Shown here: positions 34,329 to 45,500 of the stretch, in pieces
How the letters are laid out: each line of letters opens with the position of its first letter
Position numbering within the stretch: position 1 is the first letter of the stretch
Source of the DNA: CAYQVO01 sp964421085
GTDB lineage: Bacteria; Bdellovibrionota_C; UBA2361; CAYQVO01
NCBI GenBank assembly: GCA_964421085.1
Contig: CAYQVO010000016.1
Span: 1 to 64,000 of the forward strand
Length of the DNA: 64,000 bases
Reading direction: 5' to 3'
Program-made: the position numbers and the translations under genes
Notes under the pieces: model-generated
Databases searched by the model: none
Told to the model about the DNA's origin: nothing
Seen by the model: the letters and a program-made list of their open reading frames with translations, nothing else

Positions 34329-36155
34329 GTGATGACTACTAATATTCTTGGGATTTCCGCCTTTTATCACGATAGTGCCGCCTGTCTTATTCAGGATGGA
34401 GAGATAACCGCTGCTGCTCAGGAGGAACGCTTCACCAGAAAGAAGCATGACTTTGATTTCCCGAGGAATGCGACTGCTTTCTGTCTCAGGCAGGGGAAAA
34501 TTTCAATCGACGATGTCAACTTTGTCGTTTTCTATGACAAGCCTGTGCTCAAATTCGAGCGGATACTTCAGACATATGTGACAACAGCGCCAAAAGGGTT
34601 TTCTTCATACGCAAAAGCGCTTCCTCTGTGGCTCAAGGAGAAGCTGTGGATTCCTGAAACAATCAAGAATGAGCTTAATTATAAGAGCGAAGTCCTTTTT
34701 ACCGAGCATCACCAGAGCCATGCCGGAAGCGCATTTTATCCTTCCCCGTTCGAGGACGCTGCAATTCTCACGATTGACGGGGTGGGGGAATGGACTACCA
34801 ACAGTCTCGGTGCAGGCAAGGGCAACGAGTTCCAGATTATCAAGGATATAAAGTTCCCTCATTCGCTGGGACTTCTTTATTCTGCGTTCACGTATTTCAC
34901 AGGATTCAAGGTCAATTCGGGCGAATACAAAGTCATGGGGCTTGCGCCGTATGGCGAGGCAAGATACGTACAGACGATTTACGACAATCTGATTGATCTG
35001 AAGGATGACGGTTCGTTTCATCTGAATCTCAAGTACTTCGACTATATGTCGGGGCTTGCCATGACAAACGAGCATTTTGCCGGGCTTTTCGGCGGGCCGC
35101 GAAGGAAACCTGAAACGCCGCTGACACAGCGGGAGATGGATCTGGCGAAATCAATACAGGTGGTGGTAGAAGAAGCGATGCTCAGGCAGGCTCATTATCT
35201 CCACAAGGAGACAGGTTCGGACAATCTGTGCCTTGCAGGGGGTGTTGCGCTCAACTGTGTCGGAAACGGGCGTGTGCTCAGAGAAGGCCCCTTCAAGAAA
35301 ATGTGGATTCAGCCGGCGGCGGGAGACGCTGGAGGCGCGCTTGGAGCGGCATTGTGCGTGTGGTACGGGTACCTCGGCAACAAGCGCAACCCGGACGGGG
35401 AACATGATATTCAGAAGAACTCGCTGCTTGGTCCGGCCTTCACCAGGCAGGAAACGCTCGATGATCTGAAGGCGTTCAATCCTGTCTATACAGAGCTGAA
35501 AGAAAACGAACTGTTCGACAAAGTTGCCGAAATTCTTGCGGACGAAAAAGTTATCGGCTGGTTCCAGGGTCGGATGGAGTTCGGACCCCGTGCGCTTGGG
35601 GGCAGAAGCATTATCGGAGACCCGAGATCCAAGATGATGCAGTCAAAAATGAATCTCAAAATCAAGTTCCGGGAGTCATTCAGGCCTTTTGCGCCGGCTG
35701 TGATGCTCGAGCATACTCCGGAATATTTCGAGCTGGCCTGTGAATCTCCGTATATGCTTCTTGTCGCGCCTGTGTGTGAAGAGCGCCGCATTCCGATGAC
35801 GGAAGAGCAGGAAAAGCTGTTCGGTATAGCCAAGCTGAACGTCCCCCGATCCGATATTCCGGCAGTCACGCATGTCGATTACTCGGCAAGGGTTCAGACG
35901 GTGGACAAAAACGCTCATCCTGTTTTCTATAACCTCCTCGATGCTTTTTACAGGAAAACCGGGTGTGCCGTGCTTGTAAACACAAGTTTCAACGTCCGTG
36001 GCGAGCCGATAGTTCACAGTCCTTCAGAAGCATATACGTGTTTCATGAGAACTGAGATGGACTATCTGGTCGTTGGAAATTTCCTGTTTAAAAAAGAGGA
36101 GCAGCCGAAGTGGCAAGAGAAGGAAGCCTGGCAGAAGAAGTTCGAACTGGATTAG
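34329..36155 (+). CDS. Carbamoyltransferase (NodU/TobZ family)
   Basis: A 608-residue carbamoyltransferase. The N-terminal SAFYHDSAACL and the iron/carbamoyl-adenylate histidine motif EHHQSHAGS (H127, H128, H131) mark the Kae1-like domain; the C-terminal YrdC-like part contains NTSFNVRGEPIV. Family members attach carbamoyl groups to sugars or antibiotics (NodU, TobZ) using carbamoyl phosphate and ATP. The target here is probably a surface glycan or secondary product; unknown. It ends 46 nt inside the SxtJ-like gene. Confidence 0.9.
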   Translation: MMTTNILGISAFYHDSAACLIQDGEITAAAQEERFTRKKHDFDFPRNATAFCLRQGKISIDDVNFVVFYDKPVLKFERILQTYVTTAPKGFSSYAKALPLWLKEKLWIPETIKNELNYKSEVLFTEHHQSHAGSAFYPSPFEDAAILTIDGVGEWTTNSLGAGKGNEFQIIKDIKFPHSLGLLYSAFTYFTGFKVNSGEYKVMGLAPYGEARYVQTIYDNLIDLKDDGSFHLNLKYFDYMSGLAMTNEHFAGLFGGPRRKPETPLTQREMDLAKSIQVVVEEAMLRQAHYLHKETGSDNLCLAGGVALNCVGNGRVLREGPFKKMWIQPAAGDAGGALGAALCVWYGYLGNKRNPDGEHDIQKNSLLGPAFTRQETLDDLKAFNPVYTELKENELFDKVAEILADEKVIGWFQGRMEFGPRALGGRSIIGDPRSKMMQSKMNLKIKFRESFRPFAPAVMLEHTPEYFELACESPYMLLVAPVCEERRIPMTEEQEKLFGIAKLNVPRSDIPAVTHVDYSARVQTVDKNAHPVFYNLLDAFYRKTGCAVLVNTSFNVRGEPIVHSPSEAYTCFMRTEMDYLVVGNFLFKKEEQPKWQEKEAWQKKFELD

Positions 36156-36637
36156 AAGACAGCAGGAAGGGAAAGGTGGTTGAGCTTGCGCTTGTAAAGA
36201 CGAACCCCGGGATCAATCCACTTGATGAACTGTATTTCAGGAAGCCCGTGCGGCAGCATGTCAAGGAATTCGCATGCATCATCAGCATCATTCTGCTGAT
36301 TATTGCCGGGGTGAATATATATCTGCACTCGAGGTTCGCGCCGGGCCTGTCGCTTGCAGGTGCGGCAGCGCTCCTGCTGGTGCTTGGTTACGCTGCACCA
36401 TCGATACTGCGGCCGGTCTGGAAGGGATGGATGTATTTCGCCGAAAAGCTGGGCGCGTTTGTCAGCCTTGTTCTTCTGACGGCCGCATGGGCGATCGCAA
36501 TGGTGCCTGTTGCTCTGATCACGCGCCTCTTCCAGGCAAAGGTGATGGATCTTTCGTTCAAGGCAGATGTCTTAACCTATTGGGAACCGCGTGATCCCAG
36601 GAACGATGACTTCAAGCTGCTGAAGCGGCAGTTTTGA
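36110..36637 (+). CDS. SxtJ-family membrane protein
   Basis: A 175-residue protein starting with GTG (GAGGAG upstream) and overlapping the carbamoyltransferase by 46 nt in another frame. It has three hydrophobic helices (about 52-70, 78-98, 115-138) and a cytoplasmic tail ending in DVLTYWEPRDPRNDDFKLLKRQF. This is the SxtJ pattern, known as a regular companion of carbamoyltransferases. Role unknown; probably holds the enzyme at the membrane. Confidence 0.8.
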   Translation: MAREGSLAEEVRTGLEDSRKGKVVELALVKTNPGINPLDELYFRKPVRQHVKEFACIISIILLIIAGVNIYLHSRFAPGLSLAGAAALLLVLGYAAPSILRPVWKGWMYFAEKLGAFVSLVLLTAAWAIAMVPVALITRLFQAKVMDLSFKADVLTYWEPRDPRNDDFKLLKRQF

Positions 36638-36643
36638 AAAGCG

Positions 36644-38101
36644 TCACCTCAGCACTCTCTCCGCAAATCCGAGGTTCTTTCCCATCCTTTCCTTCGCAGG
36701 CCCTGTGTAATACTCCAGCTCACCGCCGAGAATTTTCCGCTCATTTTCCGAAAGCTCTGCTTCGAAAAATTTCCTGAACTCCTTGTCCTCGAGAGCAACT
36801 TCAAGCAGTTTCCTTCCTTGAGCCTGAGCTTTCTTTGCAAATTCCTTAACGGCATCGTGTCCCACTCCGATAGTTGAATGCGTAAAGCCGTGACCGCGCA
36901 GGATTGCAACCATTGCTTCACTTGGAAAATCACGGACACGCTGAAGATTTGCGGCAACAATATCAGTATTCACTGACAGCTGATCGAGCGCTTTCTCGGC
37001 TCTTGCAAAGGATTCCATCACTTCAGCCATCATGGCGTGAGGCTGGTATCGTCCCTGCACCGAACTTCGAAGGTCGCGCTGCAGATCGGTATTAATCATG
37101 GCGTAGAGAACCCGCATGCCTGATTCGACAACTGCCGCTTTGCCCGCGATATTCTCCCAGTTTATCGGGTTATTTTTCGCTGCGTCCGCGCTCGAACCGC
37201 CAAGTCGCTTTTTAGCGTCGCGGGAAGTGACTTCATTTACATCGGATGAATAAAGGATCCTCATGTCATCTGCGAAGTCTCCAAGAACGTGCATAAGAGT
37301 AACAAGAGCATTGCCGACATCAGCAAGCCGCTCTTTCTGAACAACCTGGGTCGCTGTGTAGTCAGGCTCGAGCCCGAATCTCGCAAGAACCTGACGCTCG
37401 AATTCAAGAGCTTTTCCCGGCCCGATGACCATGGCGACACTCGAACCGGTCCCGACAATGCCTGCGACTTTGCCTCTCAGAGACTTAAACGCTGCATCAC
37501 ATTTCTGGTATCGTTCGGCAATCCTCGCTGCGTATCCGGAAAATGTGAGACCAAAAGGGACAGGAGAGGTCTTCTGCAGATGCGTCCTTCCAGCCTGCAG
37601 AATGTCCTCAAAGGTCCGGGCGAGGTCGCAGAGCTTCACGCCTACCCTGGCAATCTGTGGTCCAAGACACTTTTCCCAGCACTGCCGAAAAAGCCATGAC
37701 CTTGCGGTGTCGATAATGTCATACGAGGTGGTGCCAGGGTGCAATAGTGCCTTCGTTTCGCTCCGGATATGGCGTCCAAGTTCCTCGAGCACCGCCAGCT
37801 GATCGTGTTTTGTGACCTGTTCTTCGATGAGCGCCATATTCAGCGGGTCCATCTGTTCCAGCGCCTTATCGACTTCGGCGAGGTGTTCGGGCTTTGCCTG
37901 GCCGAACTCGACTCTTTCCGCGAGGAGTTCCCGCTGGACTCTTGCACATGCCCGCCATTCGGCTTCCGGTGTCAAGTAGTCGAGAAGGACCTCTTGAGCG
38001 TATTTCCCGTCGTCGGGTGAAATAGAAGCAAGCCTCTGTCTGGCATCAGCAGTCCGGGCAGGGGACATCCCGGAAACACGGTTCAGGTTGTCTTGAGACA
38101 T
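36644..38101 (-). CDS. purB: Adenylosuccinate-lyase-family enzyme
   Basis: A fumarase/aspartase superfamily lyase (485 aa) with the family signature seen as GGSSADAAKNNPINWE, and adenylosuccinate-lyase features VTKHDQLAVLEELG and LLHPGTTSYDIIDTA. It cleaves adenylosuccinate and SAICAR in purine synthesis if it is PurB. The sequence is somewhat distant from standard PurB, so a related lyase is possible. The start at 38101 has GGAGG 7 nt upstream; a longer frame to 38152 has no support. Confidence 0.75.
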   Translation of the reverse strand: MSQDNLNRVSGMSPARTADARQRLASISPDDGKYAQEVLLDYLTPEAEWRACARVQRELLAERVEFGQAKPEHLAEVDKALEQMDPLNMALIEEQVTKHDQLAVLEELGRHIRSETKALLHPGTTSYDIIDTARSWLFRQCWEKCLGPQIARVGVKLCDLARTFEDILQAGRTHLQKTSPVPFGLTFSGYAARIAERYQKCDAAFKSLRGKVAGIVGTGSSVAMVIGPGKALEFERQVLARFGLEPDYTATQVVQKERLADVGNALVTLMHVLGDFADDMRILYSSDVNEVTSRDAKKRLGGSSADAAKNNPINWENIAGKAAVVESGMRVLYAMINTDLQRDLRSSVQGRYQPHAMMAEVMESFARAEKALDQLSVNTDIVAANLQRVRDFPSEAMVAILRGHGFTHSTIGVGHDAVKEFAKKAQAQGRKLLEVALEDKEFRKFFEAELSENERKILGGELEYYTGPAKERMGKNLGFAERVLR

Positions 38102-38210
38102 TCTGGCCTCCGAAACGAAAAGACGTGATTTACGATTTTTCCAACTTGCCACAATTTCCCGGATGGGTCACGTTAACTAAAGGAAGATCTCATGTTTTTC
38201 AGGAGGCACG

Positions 38211-39404
38211 ATGATGAAAACCTTAATGTTTGTGGTGCTCGCGGCTCTTGTTTGCCGGCCCCTGGCGGTTGCGAAGACTCTGGACGAACTTCTCGTTGAG
38301 AAGGGAGTAATTACTAAAGCCGAAGCAGTAAGCGTCGTGACCGGCGGTGACGCCGGACCGAAAGTCTACTGGAATGAAGGAACCCGCATAGAATTTCCTG
38401 ACAAGGGTTTCATGCTCCAGATAAATGCCCTAATAAAGAGCTCTTATGTCTACACAAAGGCGATGAAAGGCGACACAAGCACGTCGGATTTCAATGTCCG
38501 GAACGCAAGGCTCGTCCTGTCAGGATACGCGCTCAACCAGGAATTCAAGTATAGAGTGGAATATGACGGGGCGTTGAACAGACTACTCGACGGATACCTC
38601 ACCTGGAATCCCTGCAAGGAAGGTGAAGTCAAGTTTGGACAGTTCAAGACGGCGATAAGCAGGCAGTATGCGAGCAACAGCTTCAAGCTCATGTTTCCGG
38701 ATGCTTCGTTTGCCTCTGACTATTTCAACTATGGCTACCAAAAGGCCGGGAAAGTGACCGCAAAAGTATTTGACGGCGCAGTCACGGCAGGTCTTGCTCT
38801 TTCCAACGGCAACAGCGATGGCGAAGGGCCATATGCCGCATCAGTCGACGCGAAGAACCTCCTGATCTCCGATCTTCGCTGGAACATAACAGGCAAGATG
38901 AATCCATACGAGGAAAGCGATTTGGGATTTACTCAGGATCCTGCAGTCAACATCGGCGCTGCCTATGCGTACTCTCCTCAGAATACGGAGATCGGTGAGG
39001 TTGTCGAAAGTCTCAATGTGAACCGTGTGAATGTCGACGCAAACTTCAAATACCGGGGCCTCGGTGTGAACGCTGAATACTATGTGTCTAATGAGGATCC
39101 AAAAGTTGCCGATACGGAATCATGGACGACTCAGGGCACATACATCCAGGCGGGATATTTTCTGCTTCCGAAGAAGTTCGAGGTTGCGGGACGGTGGAGT
39201 TATGTCTCCTGTGACGAGGGCAAAGGCCTCGGTCTCTGTTCAGGCGTTGATAGCTTCAATCAGGCCACAGCTGGTGTGAACTACTACATATGGAACTATA
39301 ACCTCAGGCTGCAGGCTGCCTATGACTATCTGAAGGCAGAGCCTGTCGACGAAGATGCGACAGGCCGGAGCAGATGGATGCTGCAGCTGCTGGGGATTTT
39401 GTAA
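38211..39404 (+). CDS. OprO/OprP-like outer-membrane porin
   Basis: A 397-residue protein with a signal peptide (cut after about AVA, residue 20-21), a short helical linker (LDELLVEKGVITKAEAVSV) and a long beta-strand-rich barrel with the pattern of phosphate-selective porins, for example FNVRNARLVLSGYALNQEFKYRVEYDG and FGQFKTAISRQY. Anion or phosphate uptake is the family role. An AGGAGG site lies upstream. A hairpin follows before the glucan synthase gene. Confidence 0.85.
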   Translation: MMKTLMFVVLAALVCRPLAVAKTLDELLVEKGVITKAEAVSVVTGGDAGPKVYWNEGTRIEFPDKGFMLQINALIKSSYVYTKAMKGDTSTSDFNVRNARLVLSGYALNQEFKYRVEYDGALNRLLDGYLTWNPCKEGEVKFGQFKTAISRQYASNSFKLMFPDASFASDYFNYGYQKAGKVTAKVFDGAVTAGLALSNGNSDGEGPYAASVDAKNLLISDLRWNITGKMNPYEESDLGFTQDPAVNIGAAYAYSPQNTEIGEVVESLNVNRVNVDANFKYRGLGVNAEYYVSNEDPKVADTESWTTQGTYIQAGYFLLPKKFEVAGRWSYVSCDEGKGLGLCSGVDSFNQATAGVNYYIWNYNLRLQAAYDYLKAEPVDEDATGRSRWMLQLLGIL

Positions 39405-39413
39405 TCATTCCAG

Positions 39414-39445
39414 GGAGGGGCGCCGCAGGCGGAGCGGGCCCCTCC
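39414..39445 (+). terminator. GC-rich hairpin after the porin gene
   Basis: GGAGGGGC (39414-39421) and GCCCCTCC (39438-39445) form an 8-bp stem just after the porin stop. No T-run follows, so it may pause or protect the message rather than fully terminate. Confidence 0.4.
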
Positions 39446-39564
39446 ATTCCTTCAGGCTCATTGATCTCCAGCCCGAGAAAGGTCAAAATTGACCCTCTTC
39501 CCCCATTATTCCTGTGGACAGGTGCACACCATGTGGTGAATGCTGAAGGGGGAGTTTTTGCCAT

Positions 39565-42500
39565 ATGTTTGAAGGACTTAGACGGTTAATCAGTCAGCGA
39601 AGGGATGACGACAGCGGGGAAACCGCATCCGCGCCCCGCACACGAATTCTTACCAGAGAAGGTCTCTACGATCTCGGATCGAAGCTCGCGGCGGAACATG
39701 GAGGACAGATTGTCCGAAGGGCGGGGAGAAGACTATATAAGAGCCTGGAGTCGAACTGCAACAAGCTGGAAGTCTCATACGGCATCCTGACTGAACTTGA
39801 TCAGGAGAAGAGACCTCTGACTCCCGGCGTGGAATGGTTCCTCGACAACTACCATATCGTTGAAAAACACATCCTCGATCTTCGCAATCACTTTCCTCCC
39901 TCATATGACAGAAGTCTCCCGAAGCTGCTGAAGGGAACTTTCAACGGCTATCCGCGGGTGTATCAGCTCGCGCTCGAGTTTCTTGAGAACACCGACTCTG
40001 TGCTTGAAGTGTCTCTTCTGAATTCGCTTCTCCGGGGCTATCAGGATGAAGGAGTCGTTCTCACAATCGGCGAGGTCTGGGCTGTTCCAATCATGCTCCG
40101 GCTTGCGCTGCTCGAGAGTCTCGAAACCCTCACGTCAACGATGATTTCCGCGATGCAGGAAAGCCACGCAGCTGACAGGCTTATAGAAGAGATAATCGGT
40201 GAAGAAGGACGTCCTGGCACGGAGATACTGCTTGCACTCGCCGCGAAAGTCGTTGCGCGTCCTGACTTTCTCCGCACAGGAGCTGCCAATCTCATCCGGC
40301 GTCTTCGTGATCAGGGCCCCCGCGCATCTCTTACGCTGCAGTGGCTCGAAGAAAGACTGCGTGAGACCGGGCGGGAGCCTGAGGAGATTCTGCGCAGTCA
40401 GCAATATCAGCTTGCAGCGGATCAGATTTCAATCGCTAACGTAGTGAACTCTCTGAAAGCGCTGAGCTATATCAACTGGCAGGAGTGGTTCGAGGAGACG
40501 AACAAGGTCGAGCTGGTCCTCCGGAAAGATCCCTCGGGGGTGCATGCAAAGAGTGATTTCAAGACGCGCGATCTCTGCCGTCACAAAATTGAAAAATACG
40601 CCAGGAAAACGGGCAAAGAGGAAGTCGATATCGCAGGGGCGGCAGTTGAGCTTGCGGCAGGAGCCGGCACAGGAACCAAGGCCGGAGAGGCAATTTCCCG
40701 CCTCCGCTTCGATAAAATCGATAAAAGGACTCACACCGGCTATTACCTTTTGTCAGACGGCCGGGCTGCGTTCGAAAGAGCGATTCATTTCAGGCCGGGA
40801 CCCCTTCTTGCCTTTTCGCGGTTCTGCAAATCGGAAGCGTTTCTGCTTTATTCACTCAGCATCTTCGTCCTGAGTTTTCTGCTCATTCTGAAGGCGATGG
40901 TTTACTCGGTCCAGTCCGGCGGAACTTTCGCGCTTTCCATCATGGGTTTGTGCATCTGTATCGTGCCGGCTACTGAAATTGTCGGCAACTTCGTGCAGTG
41001 GGTAGTGTGTCACCTGACAGTCCCGAGTCTGCTTGCAAAGTATGACTTCAGCGAAACTGGAATACCAAAGCAGTTCAAAACAGCGGTGGTCGTGCATGTT
41101 CTTCTGAGCGGCCGCGAGAGTCTTCAGAGAGCGCTCGACGCGCTTTACGTGCGATACCTGGCAAACAACGATCCGCAGCTTATCTTCGGCCTGCTTGCGG
41201 ATTTCAAGGATTCCGAGACAGCCTCGCGTCCAAGCGATGACGAGATAAGGGAACTGTCGCGGGAATTTGTCGACAGGCTCAACAAGGACGCGGGGGCGAT
41301 ACGTTTTTTCGTCCTTTTCCGCAGGCGTTTGTGGAATGAAGCCGAAGGCGTTTTTATGGCCTGGGAGAGGAAGCGGGGTAAGGTTGAAGAATTCAACAGG
41401 CTCATTCTCGGTGATAATTCGACGACATTCGAGACAGATGGGGCCCCTGTTGATCTCATCCGGCAGTGCCGTTTTGTGATCACGCTCGATGCAGATGGCC
41501 AGCTTCCGAGAGGAACGGCTCACAAGCTTGTTGGAGCGATGGCGCATCCTTTGAACCGGCCCGTTCTCGATCCTGAACGGAGAGTTGTCACGGAAGGGTT
41601 TGGGATAATACAGCCCAGGGTCGGGGTCTCTCTCTCCAGTGCGCATCAGTCTCTGTTCTCCATGACTTTCTCCGGGCATTCAGGACTGGATCCTTATACA
41701 CAGTCAGTCTCTGATGTTTATCAGGATCTGTTTGGAGAGGCGTCGTACATCGGAAAGGGCATCTATGATGTCAAGGCTTTCGCAGAGGCCACTGATGGAC
41801 GGGTGCCGGAGAATGCGCTTCTCAGCCACGATCTTTTCGAGGGCGGTTTCGCCCGGTGCGCCCTTGCGACCGACATCGAGCTTTTCGACGATTTCCCCTC
41901 GAAATACCATGTTCACGCAAAACGTCAGCACCGGTGGATCCGGGGCGACTGGCAGCTTCTGCGCTGGATATTCAACTGGGTGCCGGATTCGAACTGGAAA
42001 TGGCACCGGAACCCTCTTTCAGGTCTCGCGCGGTGGAAACTTCTCGATAATCTGAGGCGAAGCCTTGTTGCGCCGTCGATCCTTGCTCTTCTTGTGGCAA
42101 GCTGGACCATTCTTCCTGGTTCACCCCTGTTCTGGACCCTTCTCGCTATGCTCGTAGTGGCATTTCCGGTTTACGCCAATCTTGCCCAGGCTCTGATAAT
42201 TCCGCCGCTCGGACTCTCGATTCAGAGTCATGTCACAGGTGTCGGACGCGACATGTACCGGATGTCGAAGCAGGCAGTGCTTACGCTCGCCTTTCTGCCA
42301 CATCAGGCGCTGCTTTCAGTTCATGCGATTATCCTCACGCTTTACCGGAGTTTTTTAAGCCGCAGGCATCTGCTCGAGTGGGAGACGCACCTTCACTCCG
42401 AGCGCCGTCTGAAGTCCAATCTCGCGTCTTTCCTTGTGGAAATGGCCGAAGCTCTCATTCTTACCACGGCTGTGTTTCTCGCCGTGGTGATCCTCAGGGT

Positions 42501-45500
42501 GGAGAGTCTCATATATGCGGCGCCATTTCTTCTCATGTGGGTGTCATCTCCCTTCATCGCGGCGGGACTCAGCAGGCCGCTTAAATCAGTGCTGCAGGAA
42601 CTCGAAGAGCCGCAGCGCCAATACCTCAGGCAGGTGGGATATGACACATGGAAGTTTTTCCGGGAGAATCTCAATGAAGAGAACAATTTCCTCATTCCCG
42701 ATAATGTTCAGCTTGTTCCGAACTACGTAATCGCAAGGCGGACATCTCCCACAAACATCAGTCTCTCGATGCTCGGGATCTGTTCCGCATACGATCTTGG
42801 ATTCCTTCCTTCGGTGTCCGCGCTTGGACTGATGGAGAAAGTTATTCGATCTCTGCAGAAGCTCGAGAAATTCAAAGGCCAGTTTTTGAACTGGTATGGG
42901 ACCGATGATTTGAGGTCCCTGTATCCGCGCTATATATCGATGGTCGACAGTGGAAATCTGCTCGGGCACTTCGTGGCGCTGCTTGGCGCCCTTGGCGACT
43001 TTGAACGAGGGCCGTTTGTTTCCGGCAGGCATCTTCAGCACATTTCCATCCTTCTGAAAAACCTTCGCGTTCCCGAGAGAGAGGGCGAGATGTTCAGCCG
43101 GCTGGCTGAAATGGGCGACACGCTGATGGAAAGCCGTCCGACGAATCAGAAGATAGCGAGAGTCCTTTCCGTAATCTCCAGGGGGCTTCCTAACGTGACA
43201 GGAACTTTCGATCACCTCCCCAACAAAAGGAATTTCCTTGCGGATCTATCCTATTTTGCGCCTCTTCATGATCTCTTCGCGTGGGTTGAGGTTTATGAAG
43301 CGCTCAAAGCGGACTGCCACATCGAAACAAAGGCCCTTGTTACCGAAGGCCAGGCCGGACTCTGGGCTGAAATAGACGGAACACTTGCGAAAGAACTTCT
43401 TTCGCCGCAGGTCCTGCGGAATCTCCTCCCGAAGATCCGCGATCTCGTGGAAAGACTCAGTACTGAAGATACTTTCCGCCACACGGCGGCGTTCCTGGCC
43501 AGATGCGAAGAACTCTCCTTCCATGCGGGCAAGGCGGAAGAGGCGCTTCTTGCGTTCGACGACTCAAGCCGTTTCGCGGCTGCTTCACTCGAGGAACTTA
43601 TCCAGGGGATGGATTTCAGGTTTCTTTTCGACGAGGGCAAGAATCTCTTTGTTATCGGGTATAACGTCGATTCGGCGCGCAGAGACAACAGTTTCTACGA
43701 TCTGCTGGCGTCCGAAGCCCGGCTTGGAAGCTTTATGGCTATCGCTCTGAATCAGGTTCCGCAGCAGCACTGGTTTGCGCTTGGAAGAGGTCTGTCAGAG
43801 AGCGCAGGAGGCAAGGCCCTCCTTTCATGGAGCGGCACGATGTTCGAATACATTATGCCTCTTCTTGTCATGAAAGATTTCCCGGGGACGCTTCTCTCTG
43901 AGACATACAAATCCGTCGTGCGGGCGCAGCAGGTGTACGCCAGACGGTACTCGGTCCCGTGGGGTATTTCTGAATCAGGTTACAGCGGCGTGGATTTCGA
44001 AAAGACGTATCAGTACCACGCTTTCGGCGTGCCGGGCCTCGGTCTCAAACGCGGGCTCGATGATAATCTCGTCATTTCGCCGTATTCAACATTCCTTGCG
44101 CTTATGATTGCGCCTCAGGAAGGGGTGAAGAATCTCCATACTCTTGAGTCCGAGGGCGCCCGCGGTCCGCTTGGGTTTTTCGAGGCGGTTGACTACACGG
44201 GGTCGCGCCTTGTGGAGCATGAAGACAGGCATATCGTCCGTTCCTTCCTTGCTCACCATCAGGGCATGAGCCTTATCGCTCTCAACAACGTGCTTAACAA
44301 CGGAATCTTCCAGGAGAGATTTCATCGCGACCCGCGCGTGCGCTCATGCGAGCTTCTTCTGCACGAGAGATTCCCCGAGAGGCTTCCGACTTTGACCACG
44401 GAGGAGAGCCTTGTCACACAGCCTGAGCTGAGAGAAGAGGCTGTCGAAGAGAGCATCACCTACATACTCAGTACGCCGCATACGAGTCAGCCCCGGACGC
44501 ATCTCGTTTCGAACGGCCAGTACACGGTCATGGTCGATCATATCGGAAGCGGATTCAGCATTTTTGACCGCGAAACGCATCTCACGAGATGGAGAGAAGA
44601 TCCTCTTTACGACAGCATGGGAACCTACTTCTTTGTCCGCGATCTCGAGACTCTCGAAGTGTGGTCCACGACGTTCCAGCCGACAAAGAAGGAGCCGGAA
44701 AGCTACGAGGCGATTTTTACCCCTGATAAAGCCGAATACAAACGGAAAGACAACGGAATCTTTATCCATACGGAAATAACTGTGTCGCCTGAGGATAACG
44801 TGGAAGTACGGCGCACTACTGTCGCCAATCTTTCAAAGAAACGGAGAACGATTGAGCTTACGAGTTACGGTGAAGTAGCTCTCGCACCGAGGCGTTCCGA
44901 TGCTGTTCATCCGGCGTTTTCCAAGATGTTCATTGAATCGAAATGGCATCCTGAAATAGACGCCCTGTCGTTTTCCCGGCGCCCGAGATCAGCAGGAGAA
45001 GAGACTCTTCATTTTGTGCACAGCGTAGGCAGCCGGGTCGTCTGGAGCAAGCTGCAGTATGAAAGTTCGCGGGTTAACTTCCTGGGGAGGGGTAATACGC
45101 TTCATCATCCCGCTGCGTTTGAATCGACGAAGCCCCTGTCGGGAACGACCGGGTACGTTCTTGATCCGATTTTCTCCATACGCACTCAGCTCGAGCTCGC
45201 GCCGGGCGAGTCTGAAACAGTGACGTTCTATTCAGCTGTGGCGCAACAGAAGGAAGAGGTGATCGGGCTGGTGCAGAAGTACAAAGATGCGCACCAGGTC
45301 GCACGTGCGTTCGAAATGGCGTGGAGCCAGAGCAGTGTCGAGCTGCGAAATGAACGAATGTCAGCAGGTCAGGCGCAGGCCTATCAGCGCCTTGCAAATG
45401 CGCTGCTCTTCAATCTGCCCAGAGTCCGGGGCAGGGTCGAAGTCATCAGGAGGAATAAGCTTACGCAGGATGGATTGTGGCGATTCGGGATTTCGGGCGA

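Noticed and set aside
40852..41679. 275-residue antisense frame within the glucan synthase gene, plus many shorter ones along it
   Set aside because: Long antisense frames are expected opposite a 8.8-kb gene of this codon bias; none shows a start signal or a domain.
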